Origin: Microbacterium sp. zg-Y818
GTDB lineage: Bacteria; Actinomycetota; Actinomycetes; Actinomycetales; Microbacteriaceae
Reading direction: 5' to 3'
Assembly: GCF_030246905.1 (NCBI RefSeq)
Contig: NZ_CP126741.1
Span: 2,666,001-2,730,000, forward strand
DNA length: 64,000 nt
Made by a program: the position numbers and the translations under genes. The number at the start of each line of letters is the position of its first letter. Position 1 is the first letter of the stretch. Of this stretch, positions 35,313 to 43,129 are shown piece by piece. The notes under the pieces were generated by a model. The model saw only the letters and a list, made by a program, of their open reading frames with translations. It was not told the origin of the DNA and did not search any database.

Positions 35313-35327
35313 ATGTTACCGGTAAAG
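35313..35327. promoter_or_regulatory. LacI-type operator of the araBA operon
   Basis: ATGTTACCGGTAAAG is one good half and one weaker half of the palindrome ATGTTACCGGTAACAT. The same TGTTACCGGT core occurs upstream of araD at 61337-61350. It lies about 60 bases before araB, on top of the expected promoter. Confidence 0.65.
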
Positions 35328-35353
35328 CCGCGGGTCGCCCCCTGGCCGGGGCG

Positions 35354-36406
35354 CTACTCGCGCTTCTTGCTCACCGCCCGCTGCAGCAGCACGAAAATGA
35401 GCAGGATGCCACCGGTGATGATGGTCGTCATCTCGGGGCGGATGCCGCCGTCGCGGGTGATCAGCACGTTCATGAGCCCCAGCACAAGGGCTCCCACCAC
35501 CGAGCCGAGGACGTACCCGAAGCCACCGGTCAGCAGCGTGCCGCCGATCACGGTGGCCGCGATCGCGTCGAGCTCCCAGCCGATGCCGGTGATGTTCTGC
35601 GCGCTGCCGAGGCGGGAGGTGTAGACCACCGCCGCGACCCCGGAAAGGGAGCCGCTGATGACGTACACGAGCATCTTGGTCCGCGGCACCGGCAGTCCCA
35701 TGAGCGCCGAAGAGTTCTCGGAGCCGCCGATCGCGTAGACGGTGCGCCCGGTGCGGGTGCGGTGCAGCACGAAGAACGCTGCGAGTACGACGACGAGCGC
35801 GATGATCACCCCGGGTGAGACGACGAGGTCGTTGACCTTCGGCCCGTCGATCACCTTGATCTGGGTCCCGAGCGCACGGATCGGCGAATCGTCGCCGAGC
35901 CGCTCGGGCACAGTGCTGAGCAGCGACGCGAGGCCCCGGCCCAGGAACATCATCGCCAGCGTCGCGATGAACGGCTGCACGTTGAAGTACTGCACCAGGG
36001 TGCCGCTGATCAGACCCGAGACGGTGCCGATGAGGATCATCAGCACGATGACCATCCTGGGGTTCCAGCCCGCGTTGGACAGCATCACACCGGCCACGCT
36101 CGAGAGCGCGATGACGGCGCCGACCGAAAGGTCGATGCCTCCGGTGAGGATCACGAACGTCATGCCGACCGCGATGATGATCAGGTGCGCGTTGTTGATC
36201 AGCAGGTTCGACAGCGTGCTGTACTGCACGATGCGTCCGTACGACAGTTCTCCGAAGACGACCATGGCGACGAAGATCGTGATCGCGGCCACGGTCGGCA
36301 GCACCGAGGGGTTCGAGGTGACGACGCGCCGAACCGATCCGGCGAATCGGGCGAAGCTGGAGGGCCCGGTCGGCGCGCCCGTCGGGCGGCTGTCGACGGC
36401 GGTCAT
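35354..36406 (-). CDS. yjfF: Sugar ABC transporter permease (YjfF-like)
   Basis: The 350-residue permease of the BPD_transp_2 family has about 10 hydrophobic segments. IAVGMTFVILTGGIDLSVGAVIALSSVAG is the EAA-like conserved loop, and GWELDAIAATVIGGTLLTGGFGYVLGSVVGAL is typical of YjfF/YtfT-type importers. Its start overlaps the stop of the preceding permease by 4 bases. Last gene of the importer operon. Confidence 0.9.
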   Translation of the reverse strand: MTAVDSRPTGAPTGPSSFARFAGSVRRVVTSNPSVLPTVAAITIFVAMVVFGELSYGRIVQYSTLSNLLINNAHLIIIAVGMTFVILTGGIDLSVGAVIALSSVAGVMLSNAGWNPRMVIVLMILIGTVSGLISGTLVQYFNVQPFIATLAMMFLGRGLASLLSTVPERLGDDSPIRALGTQIKVIDGPKVNDLVVSPGVIIALVVVLAAFFVLHRTRTGRTVYAIGGSENSSALMGLPVPRTKMLVYVISGSLSGVAAVVYTSRLGSAQNITGIGWELDAIAATVIGGTLLTGGFGYVLGSVVGALVLGLMNVLITRDGGIRPEMTTIITGGILLIFVLLQRAVSKKRE

Positions 36407-37482
36407 ACCGCCACCTCCTGTTCGGTGCGAGCCGGGCTCGGCGACGGGGCCTTCGGGGGGCGCCTCCGCTGCACGAACCAGCCGCGCACCCGCTCGGACT
36501 GCAGCAGGCAGAGCACCACGATCACGATGGCCTTGAACGCGGGGGTCGCCGAGGACGAGATCCCGAGGAACAGCACCGTCTTGTCGAGCGTCGCGATCAG
36601 AAGCGCGCCCACCGCCGCGCCGCCGATCGAGAACTTGCCGCCGGCCAGCGACGTGCCGCCGATCACGACCGCCAGGATGGCGTCCAGCTCCAGTTGATAG
36701 CCGGTGCGGCTGACGTCCACCGTCATGACCGTGCCCACCGACATCACCCCGGCGATGCCGGCCAGCACGCCGCTGGAGATGTAGACCGTGAGCAGCAGGC
36801 CGCGGGGCTTGATCCCCGCCATCCTGCTCGCCTTCGGGTTGATCCCGATCGCCTCGATCATGAGCCCGAGTGCGCTACGACGCACGATCAGCCCGACCAC
36901 GACGACGATGGCGATGGCGAGGAAGAACACCACGGGCAGCCCGATGAGGTAGCCGTTGGCGATCCACCGGAAGGGGGCGCTGGATGCCGATGTGTTCTGC
37001 CCCGACGTGATCACCTTCGCCAGTCCTCGCCCCGCGAGCATGAGGATGAGGGTGCTGATGAAGGGCTGCAGCCCGACGTACGCCACGAGCACACCGTTCA
37101 CCGCACCCAGCACGGCGCTCACGATCAGCGCCAGGCCGACGGCCGCCAGTGCGACGCCGACCGACTCGGAGTCGCCGGCAGCCTTCATGAACTCCATCGA
37201 GACGGCACCCGCGACGGCCATGACGGAGCCGACGGAGAGGTCGATGCCGCCGGTGGCGATCACCAGCGACATCCCGACGGCGATCATGAGGATCGGCGCG
37301 GCGGCGCGCAGGATGTCGATGACGTTGCCCACGAGGTTGCCGTTGGTGGGGTTGATCGACAGGGCAAGGTACCCCGGGTCCTTGAGGACGTTCAGCAGCA
37401 GCAGCACGAGGATGGCGACGATTCCCCAGACGAAGGGCTTGCGCATGAGTTCGCGCAGCGCAGCGGATCGGGCAGCGCTCAT
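36403..37482 (-). CDS. ytfT: Sugar ABC transporter permease (YtfT-like)
   Basis: The 359-residue BPD_transp_2 permease has IAVGMSLVIATGGIDLSVGSVMAVAGAVSMEFM and GYQLELDAILAVVIGGTSLAGGKFSIGGAAVGALLIAT as conserved blocks. It forms the heterodimeric channel with the following YjfF-like protein. Start and stop overlap both neighbours (ATGA), so the ATPase and both permeases are coupled. Confidence 0.9.
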   Translation of the reverse strand: MSAARSAALRELMRKPFVWGIVAILVLLLLNVLKDPGYLALSINPTNGNLVGNVIDILRAAAPILMIAVGMSLVIATGGIDLSVGSVMAVAGAVSMEFMKAAGDSESVGVALAAVGLALIVSAVLGAVNGVLVAYVGLQPFISTLILMLAGRGLAKVITSGQNTSASSAPFRWIANGYLIGLPVVFFLAIAIVVVVGLIVRRSALGLMIEAIGINPKASRMAGIKPRGLLLTVYISSGVLAGIAGVMSVGTVMTVDVSRTGYQLELDAILAVVIGGTSLAGGKFSIGGAAVGALLIATLDKTVLFLGISSSATPAFKAIVIVVLCLLQSERVRGWFVQRRRPPKAPSPSPARTEQEVAV

Positions 37483-39098
37483 GACCGGTCCCCCGACCCG
37501 TCGGGCTGATCCGCCGGGGAGGCGGCTTGGAGCCCGTCTTCGGCATCGACCAGGCCACGATCGGCGGCAGCCGCGACGCCGTGCGCGGCGATGATGTCGA
37601 CGACCCGCTCGGCGGTCACCTCCGGGCCGTTGACGATCTCACCGATCTTCTGATGGTCTTTCAGCACCACGATCCTCTCGCTGAGACGCACGACTTCCTC
37701 CAGTTCCGAGGAGATGAAGACCACCGAGACGCCGGTCTCGGCGAGCTCGGCGACCGCTTCCTGGATCTCCGCCTTGGCGCCGACGTCGATGCCCCGCGTG
37801 GGCTCGTCGAGGATCAGCACCTCGGGGTTCGTCGCCAGCCAGCGACCGAGCAGCACCTTCTGCTGGTTGCCGCCCGACAGGTTCCGGATGAGCCGGTTCG
37901 GGTCCGCCGGGCGCACGTTGAGGGCGGTGATGTACTTCCGGACGATCTCGTCCTTCTCCCGGCGCGACAGCGGCCGGGCCCATCCCCGCTCCGCCTGCAC
38001 CGCGAGGACGATGTTCTCCCGCACGGTCAGGTCCGCGATGATCCCCTCATCTCGACGGTTCTCCGTAGAGAAGGCGATGTGGTGGGCCAGGCCGTCGGCG
38101 GGGGTCTTCAGATCGACCCGGCGACCGTGCACGGTGATCTCACCCTGGTCGGCACGGTCGGCGCCGAACAGCAGCCGCGCAAGCTCCGTGCGCCCCGACC
38201 CGAGCAGGCCCGCGAAGCCGACGACCTCGCCCCGGTGAACGGTGAGATCGGTCGGCTCGATCGCCCCGCGCCTGCCGAGACCCTGTGCGGTCAGCACGGG
38301 TTCCTCGGCGGCATGGTCGCGTCGCTCGACGCGGCGGTTTCCGCCGAGGGAGTTCAGCGTGTCGAGGTCCTTGCCGATCATCTTCGAGATCAGCGACCGG
38401 CGGTCGAGCTCCTGGGTTGCATACTCTCCCTCGTAGCGCCCGTTGCGCAGGATCGTCATGCGGTCGCTGATCGCGTAGACCTGGTCGAGGAAGTGAGAGA
38501 CGAACAGGATGGCCACGCCCTGGTCCCGAAGAGCCCGGATCACCCGGAAGAGGCCCTCGACTTCTGCGGCATCCAGGCTCGACGTCGGTTCGTCGAGGAT
38601 GAGCACCTTCGCCTTGACGGCCATGGCGCGGCTGATCGCGACGAGCTGCTGCACCGCGATCGAGAGCGTGGACAGCGGCCTGCGGGTGTCGAGGTCGCCG
38701 AGCCCCAGCTTCTCGAGCGCCTCGGTCGCCGCCTTGTGCGTGGCGCGCCAGTTGATTCCGAACGGCCCGCGCACTTCGTGCCCGAGCATCACGTTCTCGC
38801 CGATCGAGAGGTTGGTCACGAGGTTGACCTCTTGATAGACCGTGGAGATGCCGGCCGCCTGGGCGTCGCTGGTGCCGTGGAGCTGACGCTCCTCCCCGCT
38901 GACGGCGATCGACCCCGAGTCGATCCGGTAGACACCCGTCAGCGCTTTGATCAGGGTCGACTTACCGGCGCCGTTCTCCCCCATCAGCGCATGGACCTCG
39001 CCCGGGAAGAGACGGAAGTCCACGCCGTCCAGCGCTTTGACCCCCGGGAACTCGATGGAGATGTCGCGCATCTGCACGACCGGCAGTTCTTCACTCAT
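37479..39098 (-). CDS. ytfR: Sugar ABC transporter ATP-binding protein (YtfR-like)
   Basis: The 539-residue tandem ATPase has an intact first Walker A (GENGAGKSTLIKAL), signature LSIAVQQLVAIS and Walker B VLILDEPTSSLD. In the second half Walker A is degenerate (GLLGSGRTELARLLFG), with signature LSGGNQQKVLLGRW, as usual for the carbohydrate CUT2 class. It energises the YtfQ-T-YjfF importer. Separated from the binding-protein gene by a strong hairpin. Confidence 0.93.
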   Translation of the reverse strand: MSEELPVVQMRDISIEFPGVKALDGVDFRLFPGEVHALMGENGAGKSTLIKALTGVYRIDSGSIAVSGEERQLHGTSDAQAAGISTVYQEVNLVTNLSIGENVMLGHEVRGPFGINWRATHKAATEALEKLGLGDLDTRRPLSTLSIAVQQLVAISRAMAVKAKVLILDEPTSSLDAAEVEGLFRVIRALRDQGVAILFVSHFLDQVYAISDRMTILRNGRYEGEYATQELDRRSLISKMIGKDLDTLNSLGGNRRVERRDHAAEEPVLTAQGLGRRGAIEPTDLTVHRGEVVGFAGLLGSGRTELARLLFGADRADQGEITVHGRRVDLKTPADGLAHHIAFSTENRRDEGIIADLTVRENIVLAVQAERGWARPLSRREKDEIVRKYITALNVRPADPNRLIRNLSGGNQQKVLLGRWLATNPEVLILDEPTRGIDVGAKAEIQEAVAELAETGVSVVFISSELEEVVRLSERIVVLKDHQKIGEIVNGPEVTAERVVDIIAAHGVAAAADRGLVDAEDGLQAASPADQPDGSGDRS

Positions 39099-39146
39099 GG
39101 CTTCGCATCCTGTGATCGGCCGCGGTGACGACCAGGGCTGTCGACC

Positions 39147-39178
39147 GCGGTGCGGGGCCTGATCCGGCCCCGCACCGC
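39147..39178 (-). terminator. Intercistronic hairpin between ytfQ and ytfR
   Basis: Perfect 13-bp inverted repeat GCGGTGCGGGGCC / GGCCCCGCACCGC with a 6-base loop lies in the 120-base gap after the binding-protein gene. It probably protects the upstream mRNA or attenuates read-through, so the binding protein would be made in excess over the ATPase and permeases. Confidence 0.75.
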
Positions 39179-39218
39179 ATGTCCATGACTCTGAGGTGGG
39201 CGACAACGCGCCCGACGC

Positions 39219-40220
39219 TCAGTACTGGCGGTCAGCCAGAACGCTGTCGGCTGACTCGGGCGAGTCGAAAGCTGTGCTGGGGACGATGATGTACGACTCG
39301 ACGTCGGCACCTTCCAGCGCCTTCGCGACGACGTCCAGCGCGGTGTCGCCGAACAGCGGGTTGTACTCGTGCACGAAGCTCAGCTGCCCGGCGGCGAGTG
39401 CTTCCATCGCCGCGCGGGTGCCGTCGATGGTGGCGATCTTCACGTCGACGCCCGGCGTGAGGCCTGCCTCCTCGACGGCCTGAGCCGCACCGAGTCCCAT
39501 CTCGTCGTTCTGGGCGAAGATCAGCTGGATGTTGTTGCCGTTGGCCTTCAGGAGGGTCTCGGTGACGCTCTTGCCCTCTTCGGCCGACCAGTTGGCCGTC
39601 TGCGCCGCGACCTTCACCAGCCCGGAGCCTTCGACTGCGGCATCCCAGCCCTCGTTGCGCTCGTTGACGACGCCGACTCCTGCTGGGCCCTCGAGAACGA
39701 TGTAGTTGCCGCCATCGGGGAACTGCGAGACGGCCCACTCGCCGACCGCCTCGGCGACGACGACGTTGTCCGGCGCGATGCGGGTGACGTACAGGCTCGT
39801 GTCGTCGGGCTCGATACCGCGGTCCAGAAGCACCACCGGAATCTCGGCTTCCTGGGCACGCGCGAGCGAGTCCTCCCAGCCGGACGCCTCCGTCGCCGAA
39901 AGCAGGATGACGTCGACGCCTTCGTCCACGAACGACGTGAAAGCGTCGATCTGCGACTTCTGGTCGAGGTTCGTCGCCGGCGCGTACCTGAGGTCGTACC
40001 CGGCGTCTTCTGTGAACGTCGACTGGATGTTGTCCTCGTTGGCCTCGCGCCAGGCTCCCTCGGGGCCCACCGCGACGAAGCCGACCGTGATCAGATCGCC
40101 GTCACCGCCGGCACCGGCGTCACCGCCGTCGCCACCCCCGGCGCAACCGGCCAGCCCCAGAGCCAGGGCCCCCGCCCCGACGAATCCCAGCAGATTGAGC
40201 ATCCGCTTCTTGTGTGCCAT
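39219..40220 (-). CDS. ytfQ: Sugar-binding lipoprotein (YtfQ-like)
   Basis: The 333-residue type-1 periplasmic-binding-fold protein has a lipoprotein signal (lipobox LAGC at Cys26) followed by a Gly/Asp linker. VGPEGAWREANEDNIQSTFTEDAGYDLRYAPATNLDQKSQIDAF matches the YtfQ group, whose E. coli member binds galactofuranose. Given araBA downstream, L-arabinose (possibly the furanose) is the likely ligand. First gene of the importer, with AAGGAGGAG before the start. Confidence 0.92.
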   Translation of the reverse strand: MAHKKRMLNLLGFVGAGALALGLAGCAGGGDGGDAGAGGDGDLITVGFVAVGPEGAWREANEDNIQSTFTEDAGYDLRYAPATNLDQKSQIDAFTSFVDEGVDVILLSATEASGWEDSLARAQEAEIPVVLLDRGIEPDDTSLYVTRIAPDNVVVAEAVGEWAVSQFPDGGNYIVLEGPAGVGVVNERNEGWDAAVEGSGLVKVAAQTANWSAEEGKSVTETLLKANGNNIQLIFAQNDEMGLGAAQAVEEAGLTPGVDVKIATIDGTRAAMEALAAGQLSFVHEYNPLFGDTALDVVAKALEGADVESYIIVPSTAFDSPESADSVLADRQY

Positions 40221-40300
40221 TTCTCCTCCTTGAGACTTCGGCGTGCACCCGTCGAAGTGAAAAGACGTGCCCGGAAGCACGCTCGGGTATGTGTGCGCCT

Positions 40301-40320
40301 CAACTGTGCGCGCTAACATC
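40301..40320. promoter_or_regulatory. LacI-like operator of the sugar importer
   Basis: Read on the minus strand, GATGTTAGCGCGCACAG contains TGTTAGC against GCGCACA, an imperfect palindrome centred on GC|GC. It shares TGTTA and TAACATCGCCC with the ara-type sites. It lies in the 175-base promoter region of ytfQ, so the LacI protein encoded just upstream is the likely regulator. Confidence 0.5.
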
Positions 40321-40395
40321 GCCCACCACAAGTGGCCCGTTTCGATTCGTTACGCTCTCGTTACCGCGCGCCCGCCCCGCGCCCGAGGCCAGTTC

Positions 40396-41412
40396 TCACG
40401 CGGACGGATGCGCCGTCGAGCTCCGCACGATCAGCTTGGGCTCGATCATGTCGTGCTGCACCTGAGCGTCGCCGTCGATCGCGGCGATGATCTGCTGCAG
40501 GGCGAGTTCGCCGAGCGCAGCGAAGTCCTGTCGCACCGTCGTCAGGGGCGGCAGGAAGTGGCGCGCGTCCGGCAGATCGTCGAAGCCGACGACACTGATG
40601 TCCTGCGGAACGCGCAGTCCCTGCTCCCACAGGCCGTGCACGAAGCCCAGGGCCATCTGGTCGTTGGCGGCGAACACGGCGGTCACGCCGTTGGGTTCGA
40701 AGTCCCGACCGATCGCGTAGCCGAAGTCCGACGTCCAGTCGCCCGAGAGCGACTTCGGGATGGGCAGCCCGGCCAGCGCGAGCGCGTCACGCCACCCGCC
40801 TTCTCGCTCGCGGGCGTCGTACCAGTCCAGCGGCCCCGACAGATGAAGGATCGACCGGTGCCCTCGCTCGATGAGGTGGGTGACGGCGAGCGTCGCACCG
40901 GCGCGCTGGTCGACAGCGACCGAGTGCCAGACATCATCCTGCTCGGCCTTCACGACGATGGTCGGAAGCCCGGTGCTCTGCTGCCGGAGGATGTCCAGCG
41001 ACGACGCCCGCGGAGCGATGACGCACAGGGCATCCACGCCCTGCGTGACCAGTTCGACGACGCCGTCGTTGATCTGCGACTGCTCGTCGTCGGAGATCGA
41101 GAAGGCGCTGATCGCATACCCGACCTGTCGCGCCGCACCCTCGAGCGCGCGCAGCGTGCTGTTGGGCCCGTACTGCAGCGGAGCATCCACCAGCACGCCG
41201 ATGCGCATCGCTCGACGCGTCGCGAGCGCACGCGCAATCGAGCTGCGTGTGTACTTCATCTCGTCGATCGCCTTGAGCACCCGACCGCGCGTGGAGTCAC
41301 GGATGTTCGGGTGCCCGTTGAGCACGCGCGAGACGGTCATGTGCGAGACACCCGCCTGCTTCGCCACGTCGTAGATGCTCGGCCGCTGCCGGCCGCGATT
41401 CAGGTCGTTCAC
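40396..41412 (-). CDS. LacI-family regulator of the ara/sugar island
   Basis: The 338-residue repressor has an N-terminal helix-turn-helix (SIYDVAKQAGVSHMTVSRVLNG), a hinge helix (RSSIARALATRR) and a periplasmic-binding-type effector domain. A GTG start is chosen because GGAGG lies exactly 5 bases upstream. The frame is also open upstream into a truncated DUF4287-like segment, so a longer fusion is possible. Its position before ytfQ suggests it senses arabinose or a related sugar. Confidence 0.9.
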   Translation of the reverse strand: MNDLNRGRQRPSIYDVAKQAGVSHMTVSRVLNGHPNIRDSTRGRVLKAIDEMKYTRSSIARALATRRAMRIGVLVDAPLQYGPNSTLRALEGAARQVGYAISAFSISDDEQSQINDGVVELVTQGVDALCVIAPRASSLDILRQQSTGLPTIVVKAEQDDVWHSVAVDQRAGATLAVTHLIERGHRSILHLSGPLDWYDAREREGGWRDALALAGLPIPKSLSGDWTSDFGYAIGRDFEPNGVTAVFAANDQMALGFVHGLWEQGLRVPQDISVVGFDDLPDARHFLPPLTTVRQDFAALGELALQQIIAAIDGDAQVQHDMIEPKLIVRSSTAHPSA

Positions 41413-41479
41413 TTTCACCTCCGGCAGCACAAGCATGGTGGGTGCCGGAGTCGACCGCCACTTCGGGGGCGGCGAGCGG

Positions 41480-41556
41480 CGACTGAGGGCCGCTCGCTCG
41501 CGGCGCGTGAGCCCGGCCTTGGTCTCAGCGGCGGCGAGATATGCCTGGAACGACAT
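41480..41556 (-). pseudogene. Truncated DUF4287 gene start fused in frame to the LacI gene
   Basis: From an ATG with a strong GAAGGAG, the first ~25 residues (SFQAYLAAAETKAGLTRRE) match the start of DUF4287 proteins, then similarity stops. The frame continues without a stop for a further ~25 residues into the LacI coding sequence. It is probably a remnant from a deletion or recombination, but it could still be translated as a fused extension of about 48 residues. Confidence 0.6.
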
Positions 41557-41679
41557 GACTGTCTCCTTCACTCCCTGGTCGTCGACGGCTGATCTGGCCG
41601 CGGCCGTTCCCTCCCCGCTGGGCGTGGCCACGGGGTTATACACAATGGGGGGGTTGGCCTGGGGTTTCTCGGCCTTCAA

Positions 41680-41701
41680 TGTCGGAGGGGGGCGCCAGAA
41701 T
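41680..41701 (+). promoter_or_regulatory. PafBC/RecA-NDp-type DNA-damage promoter, second copy
   Basis: TGTCGGAG, 8 bases, CAGAAT, then 7 bases to the ATG. Same box, spacing and leaderless geometry as at 14005, upstream of the paralogous gene. Conservation of the non-coding box while the surrounding upstream sequence differs argues that it is functional. Confidence 0.65.
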
Positions 41702-41708
41702 CGGGGGT

Positions 41709-43058
41709 ATGAACACCTCCCTGGCCGCCGGTTCGATCGCCATCTCGATCGCCACTGCCTCGCGCGGCGCGGTGATCACCGGTGTGGAAGACACGCGCCA
41801 GGCGATCGCGGCACTGCAGGCGGAAGAGCTGCATTGGCTGGCGCGGGCCGAGGTGCTCGCCGCGGAGGAGACCGCGCGGGTGCCGTCGAGTGAGGGGCGG
41901 GAGCGGGAGATGCCGCGGCGGGCGATGGCGGCCGAGCTCGCGGCGGTGCTGCGGCGGTCGGATCGGGGCATGCAGGAACGGATGCGTGACGCCGCGGTGC
42001 TGGTGGACGGGTTCCCGGCAACGCTCGGTGCGCTGGAGGCGGGGCGGATCGACGTGGCGCATGTGCGGGTGATTCAGGATGCCGGCGCGCGCATCACCGA
42101 CCCTGACGCGCGGGCCCGGTTCGAACAGGCCGCGCTGGTGGTGGCGGAGCGGGAGACGCCGGGTCGGGCGAAACCGATCATCCTGATGCTCGCCCAGAAG
42201 CTCGACCCGGTGCCGCTGGAAGAACGGCACGCCGAAGCAGCGGCCGGGCGGCGGGTGTGGGTGCGGGACCTCGACGACGGCATGGCGGAACTGGCGGCGG
42301 TGCTGCCGGCGCCGCTGGCGTACGCGATTAAGGACCGGCTCACAGCGCATGCCCGAGAGATCGTCGCGGCGGCACGGGCCGCGCGGGCGGCCGCGGATGG
42401 CGAGGGCACGGAGGGCACCGCCGACGTCATCGCGACCGACCACCGCACCACCGACCAGGTCCGCGCCGATGTGCTCACCGACCTTCTCCTCACCGGGCAC
42501 GCGAGCGCGCCGGTGTCCGCCGGGAGCATCCCCGGAACCACGGCGATCACCGCGCACGTGCAGATCACGATCCCCGCGGCGACCTTGACAGGCGAGGGCA
42601 CCGAACCCGCCGAACTCGTGGGGTACGGGCCCATCGACCCCGACACCGCCCGGCACCTCGCCGCCGCTGCCGACGTCTGGGAACGGTTGTTCACCTCCCC
42701 CACGACCGGGGCGGTGCTGCAGGTCGACACCTACCGACCCAGCGTGCAGATTCGCCGGCTCCTCGACGCGAGGGACGAGCACTGCCGGTTCCCCGGCTGC
42801 CGGCGACCAGCCCGACACTGCGACGGCGACCACACCATCGACGCCGCCCTCGGCGGACCGACCCGAGTCACCAACCTCGCCAACCTCTGCCCCGGACGAC
42901 ATCACCCCGTCAAACACGGCACCGCATGGAGCGTGGTCCAGAAACCCGACGGCATCCTCGAATGGACCAGCCCCACCGGACGCGTCTACGTCGACATCCC
43001 TCGCCGGGTGCTGGAGTTCATGGCCCTCGCCGCCGCGGAAGAACCCGCACCGTTCTGA
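41709..43058 (+). CDS. DUF222 / HNH endonuclease (13E12-type) protein, second copy
   Basis: The 449-residue protein is a close paralogue of the 14.0-kb gene. They share the REREMPRR region, GRRVWVRDLDDGMAELAAVLPAPLAYAI and the HNH domain (DEHCRFPGCRRPARHCDGDHTID; NLCPGRHHPVKHG). It is the only gene on this strand between the LacI gene and the ABC system. Such families multiply and recombine within genomes; whether this protein is a nuclease is unproven. Confidence 0.92.
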   Translation: MNTSLAAGSIAISIATASRGAVITGVEDTRQAIAALQAEELHWLARAEVLAAEETARVPSSEGREREMPRRAMAAELAAVLRRSDRGMQERMRDAAVLVDGFPATLGALEAGRIDVAHVRVIQDAGARITDPDARARFEQAALVVAERETPGRAKPIILMLAQKLDPVPLEERHAEAAAGRRVWVRDLDDGMAELAAVLPAPLAYAIKDRLTAHAREIVAAARAARAAADGEGTEGTADVIATDHRTTDQVRADVLTDLLLTGHASAPVSAGSIPGTTAITAHVQITIPAATLTGEGTEPAELVGYGPIDPDTARHLAAAADVWERLFTSPTTGAVLQVDTYRPSVQIRRLLDARDEHCRFPGCRRPARHCDGDHTIDAALGGPTRVTNLANLCPGRHHPVKHGTAWSVVQKPDGILEWTSPTGRVYVDIPRRVLEFMALAAAEEPAPF

Positions 43059-43129
43059 GCGATCGCCGCACAGCCCGGCGCCCGCCAGAGGCCAGCGCTC
43101 ACTGTCAGCGCTCAAGAGCCGCGTGGCGT

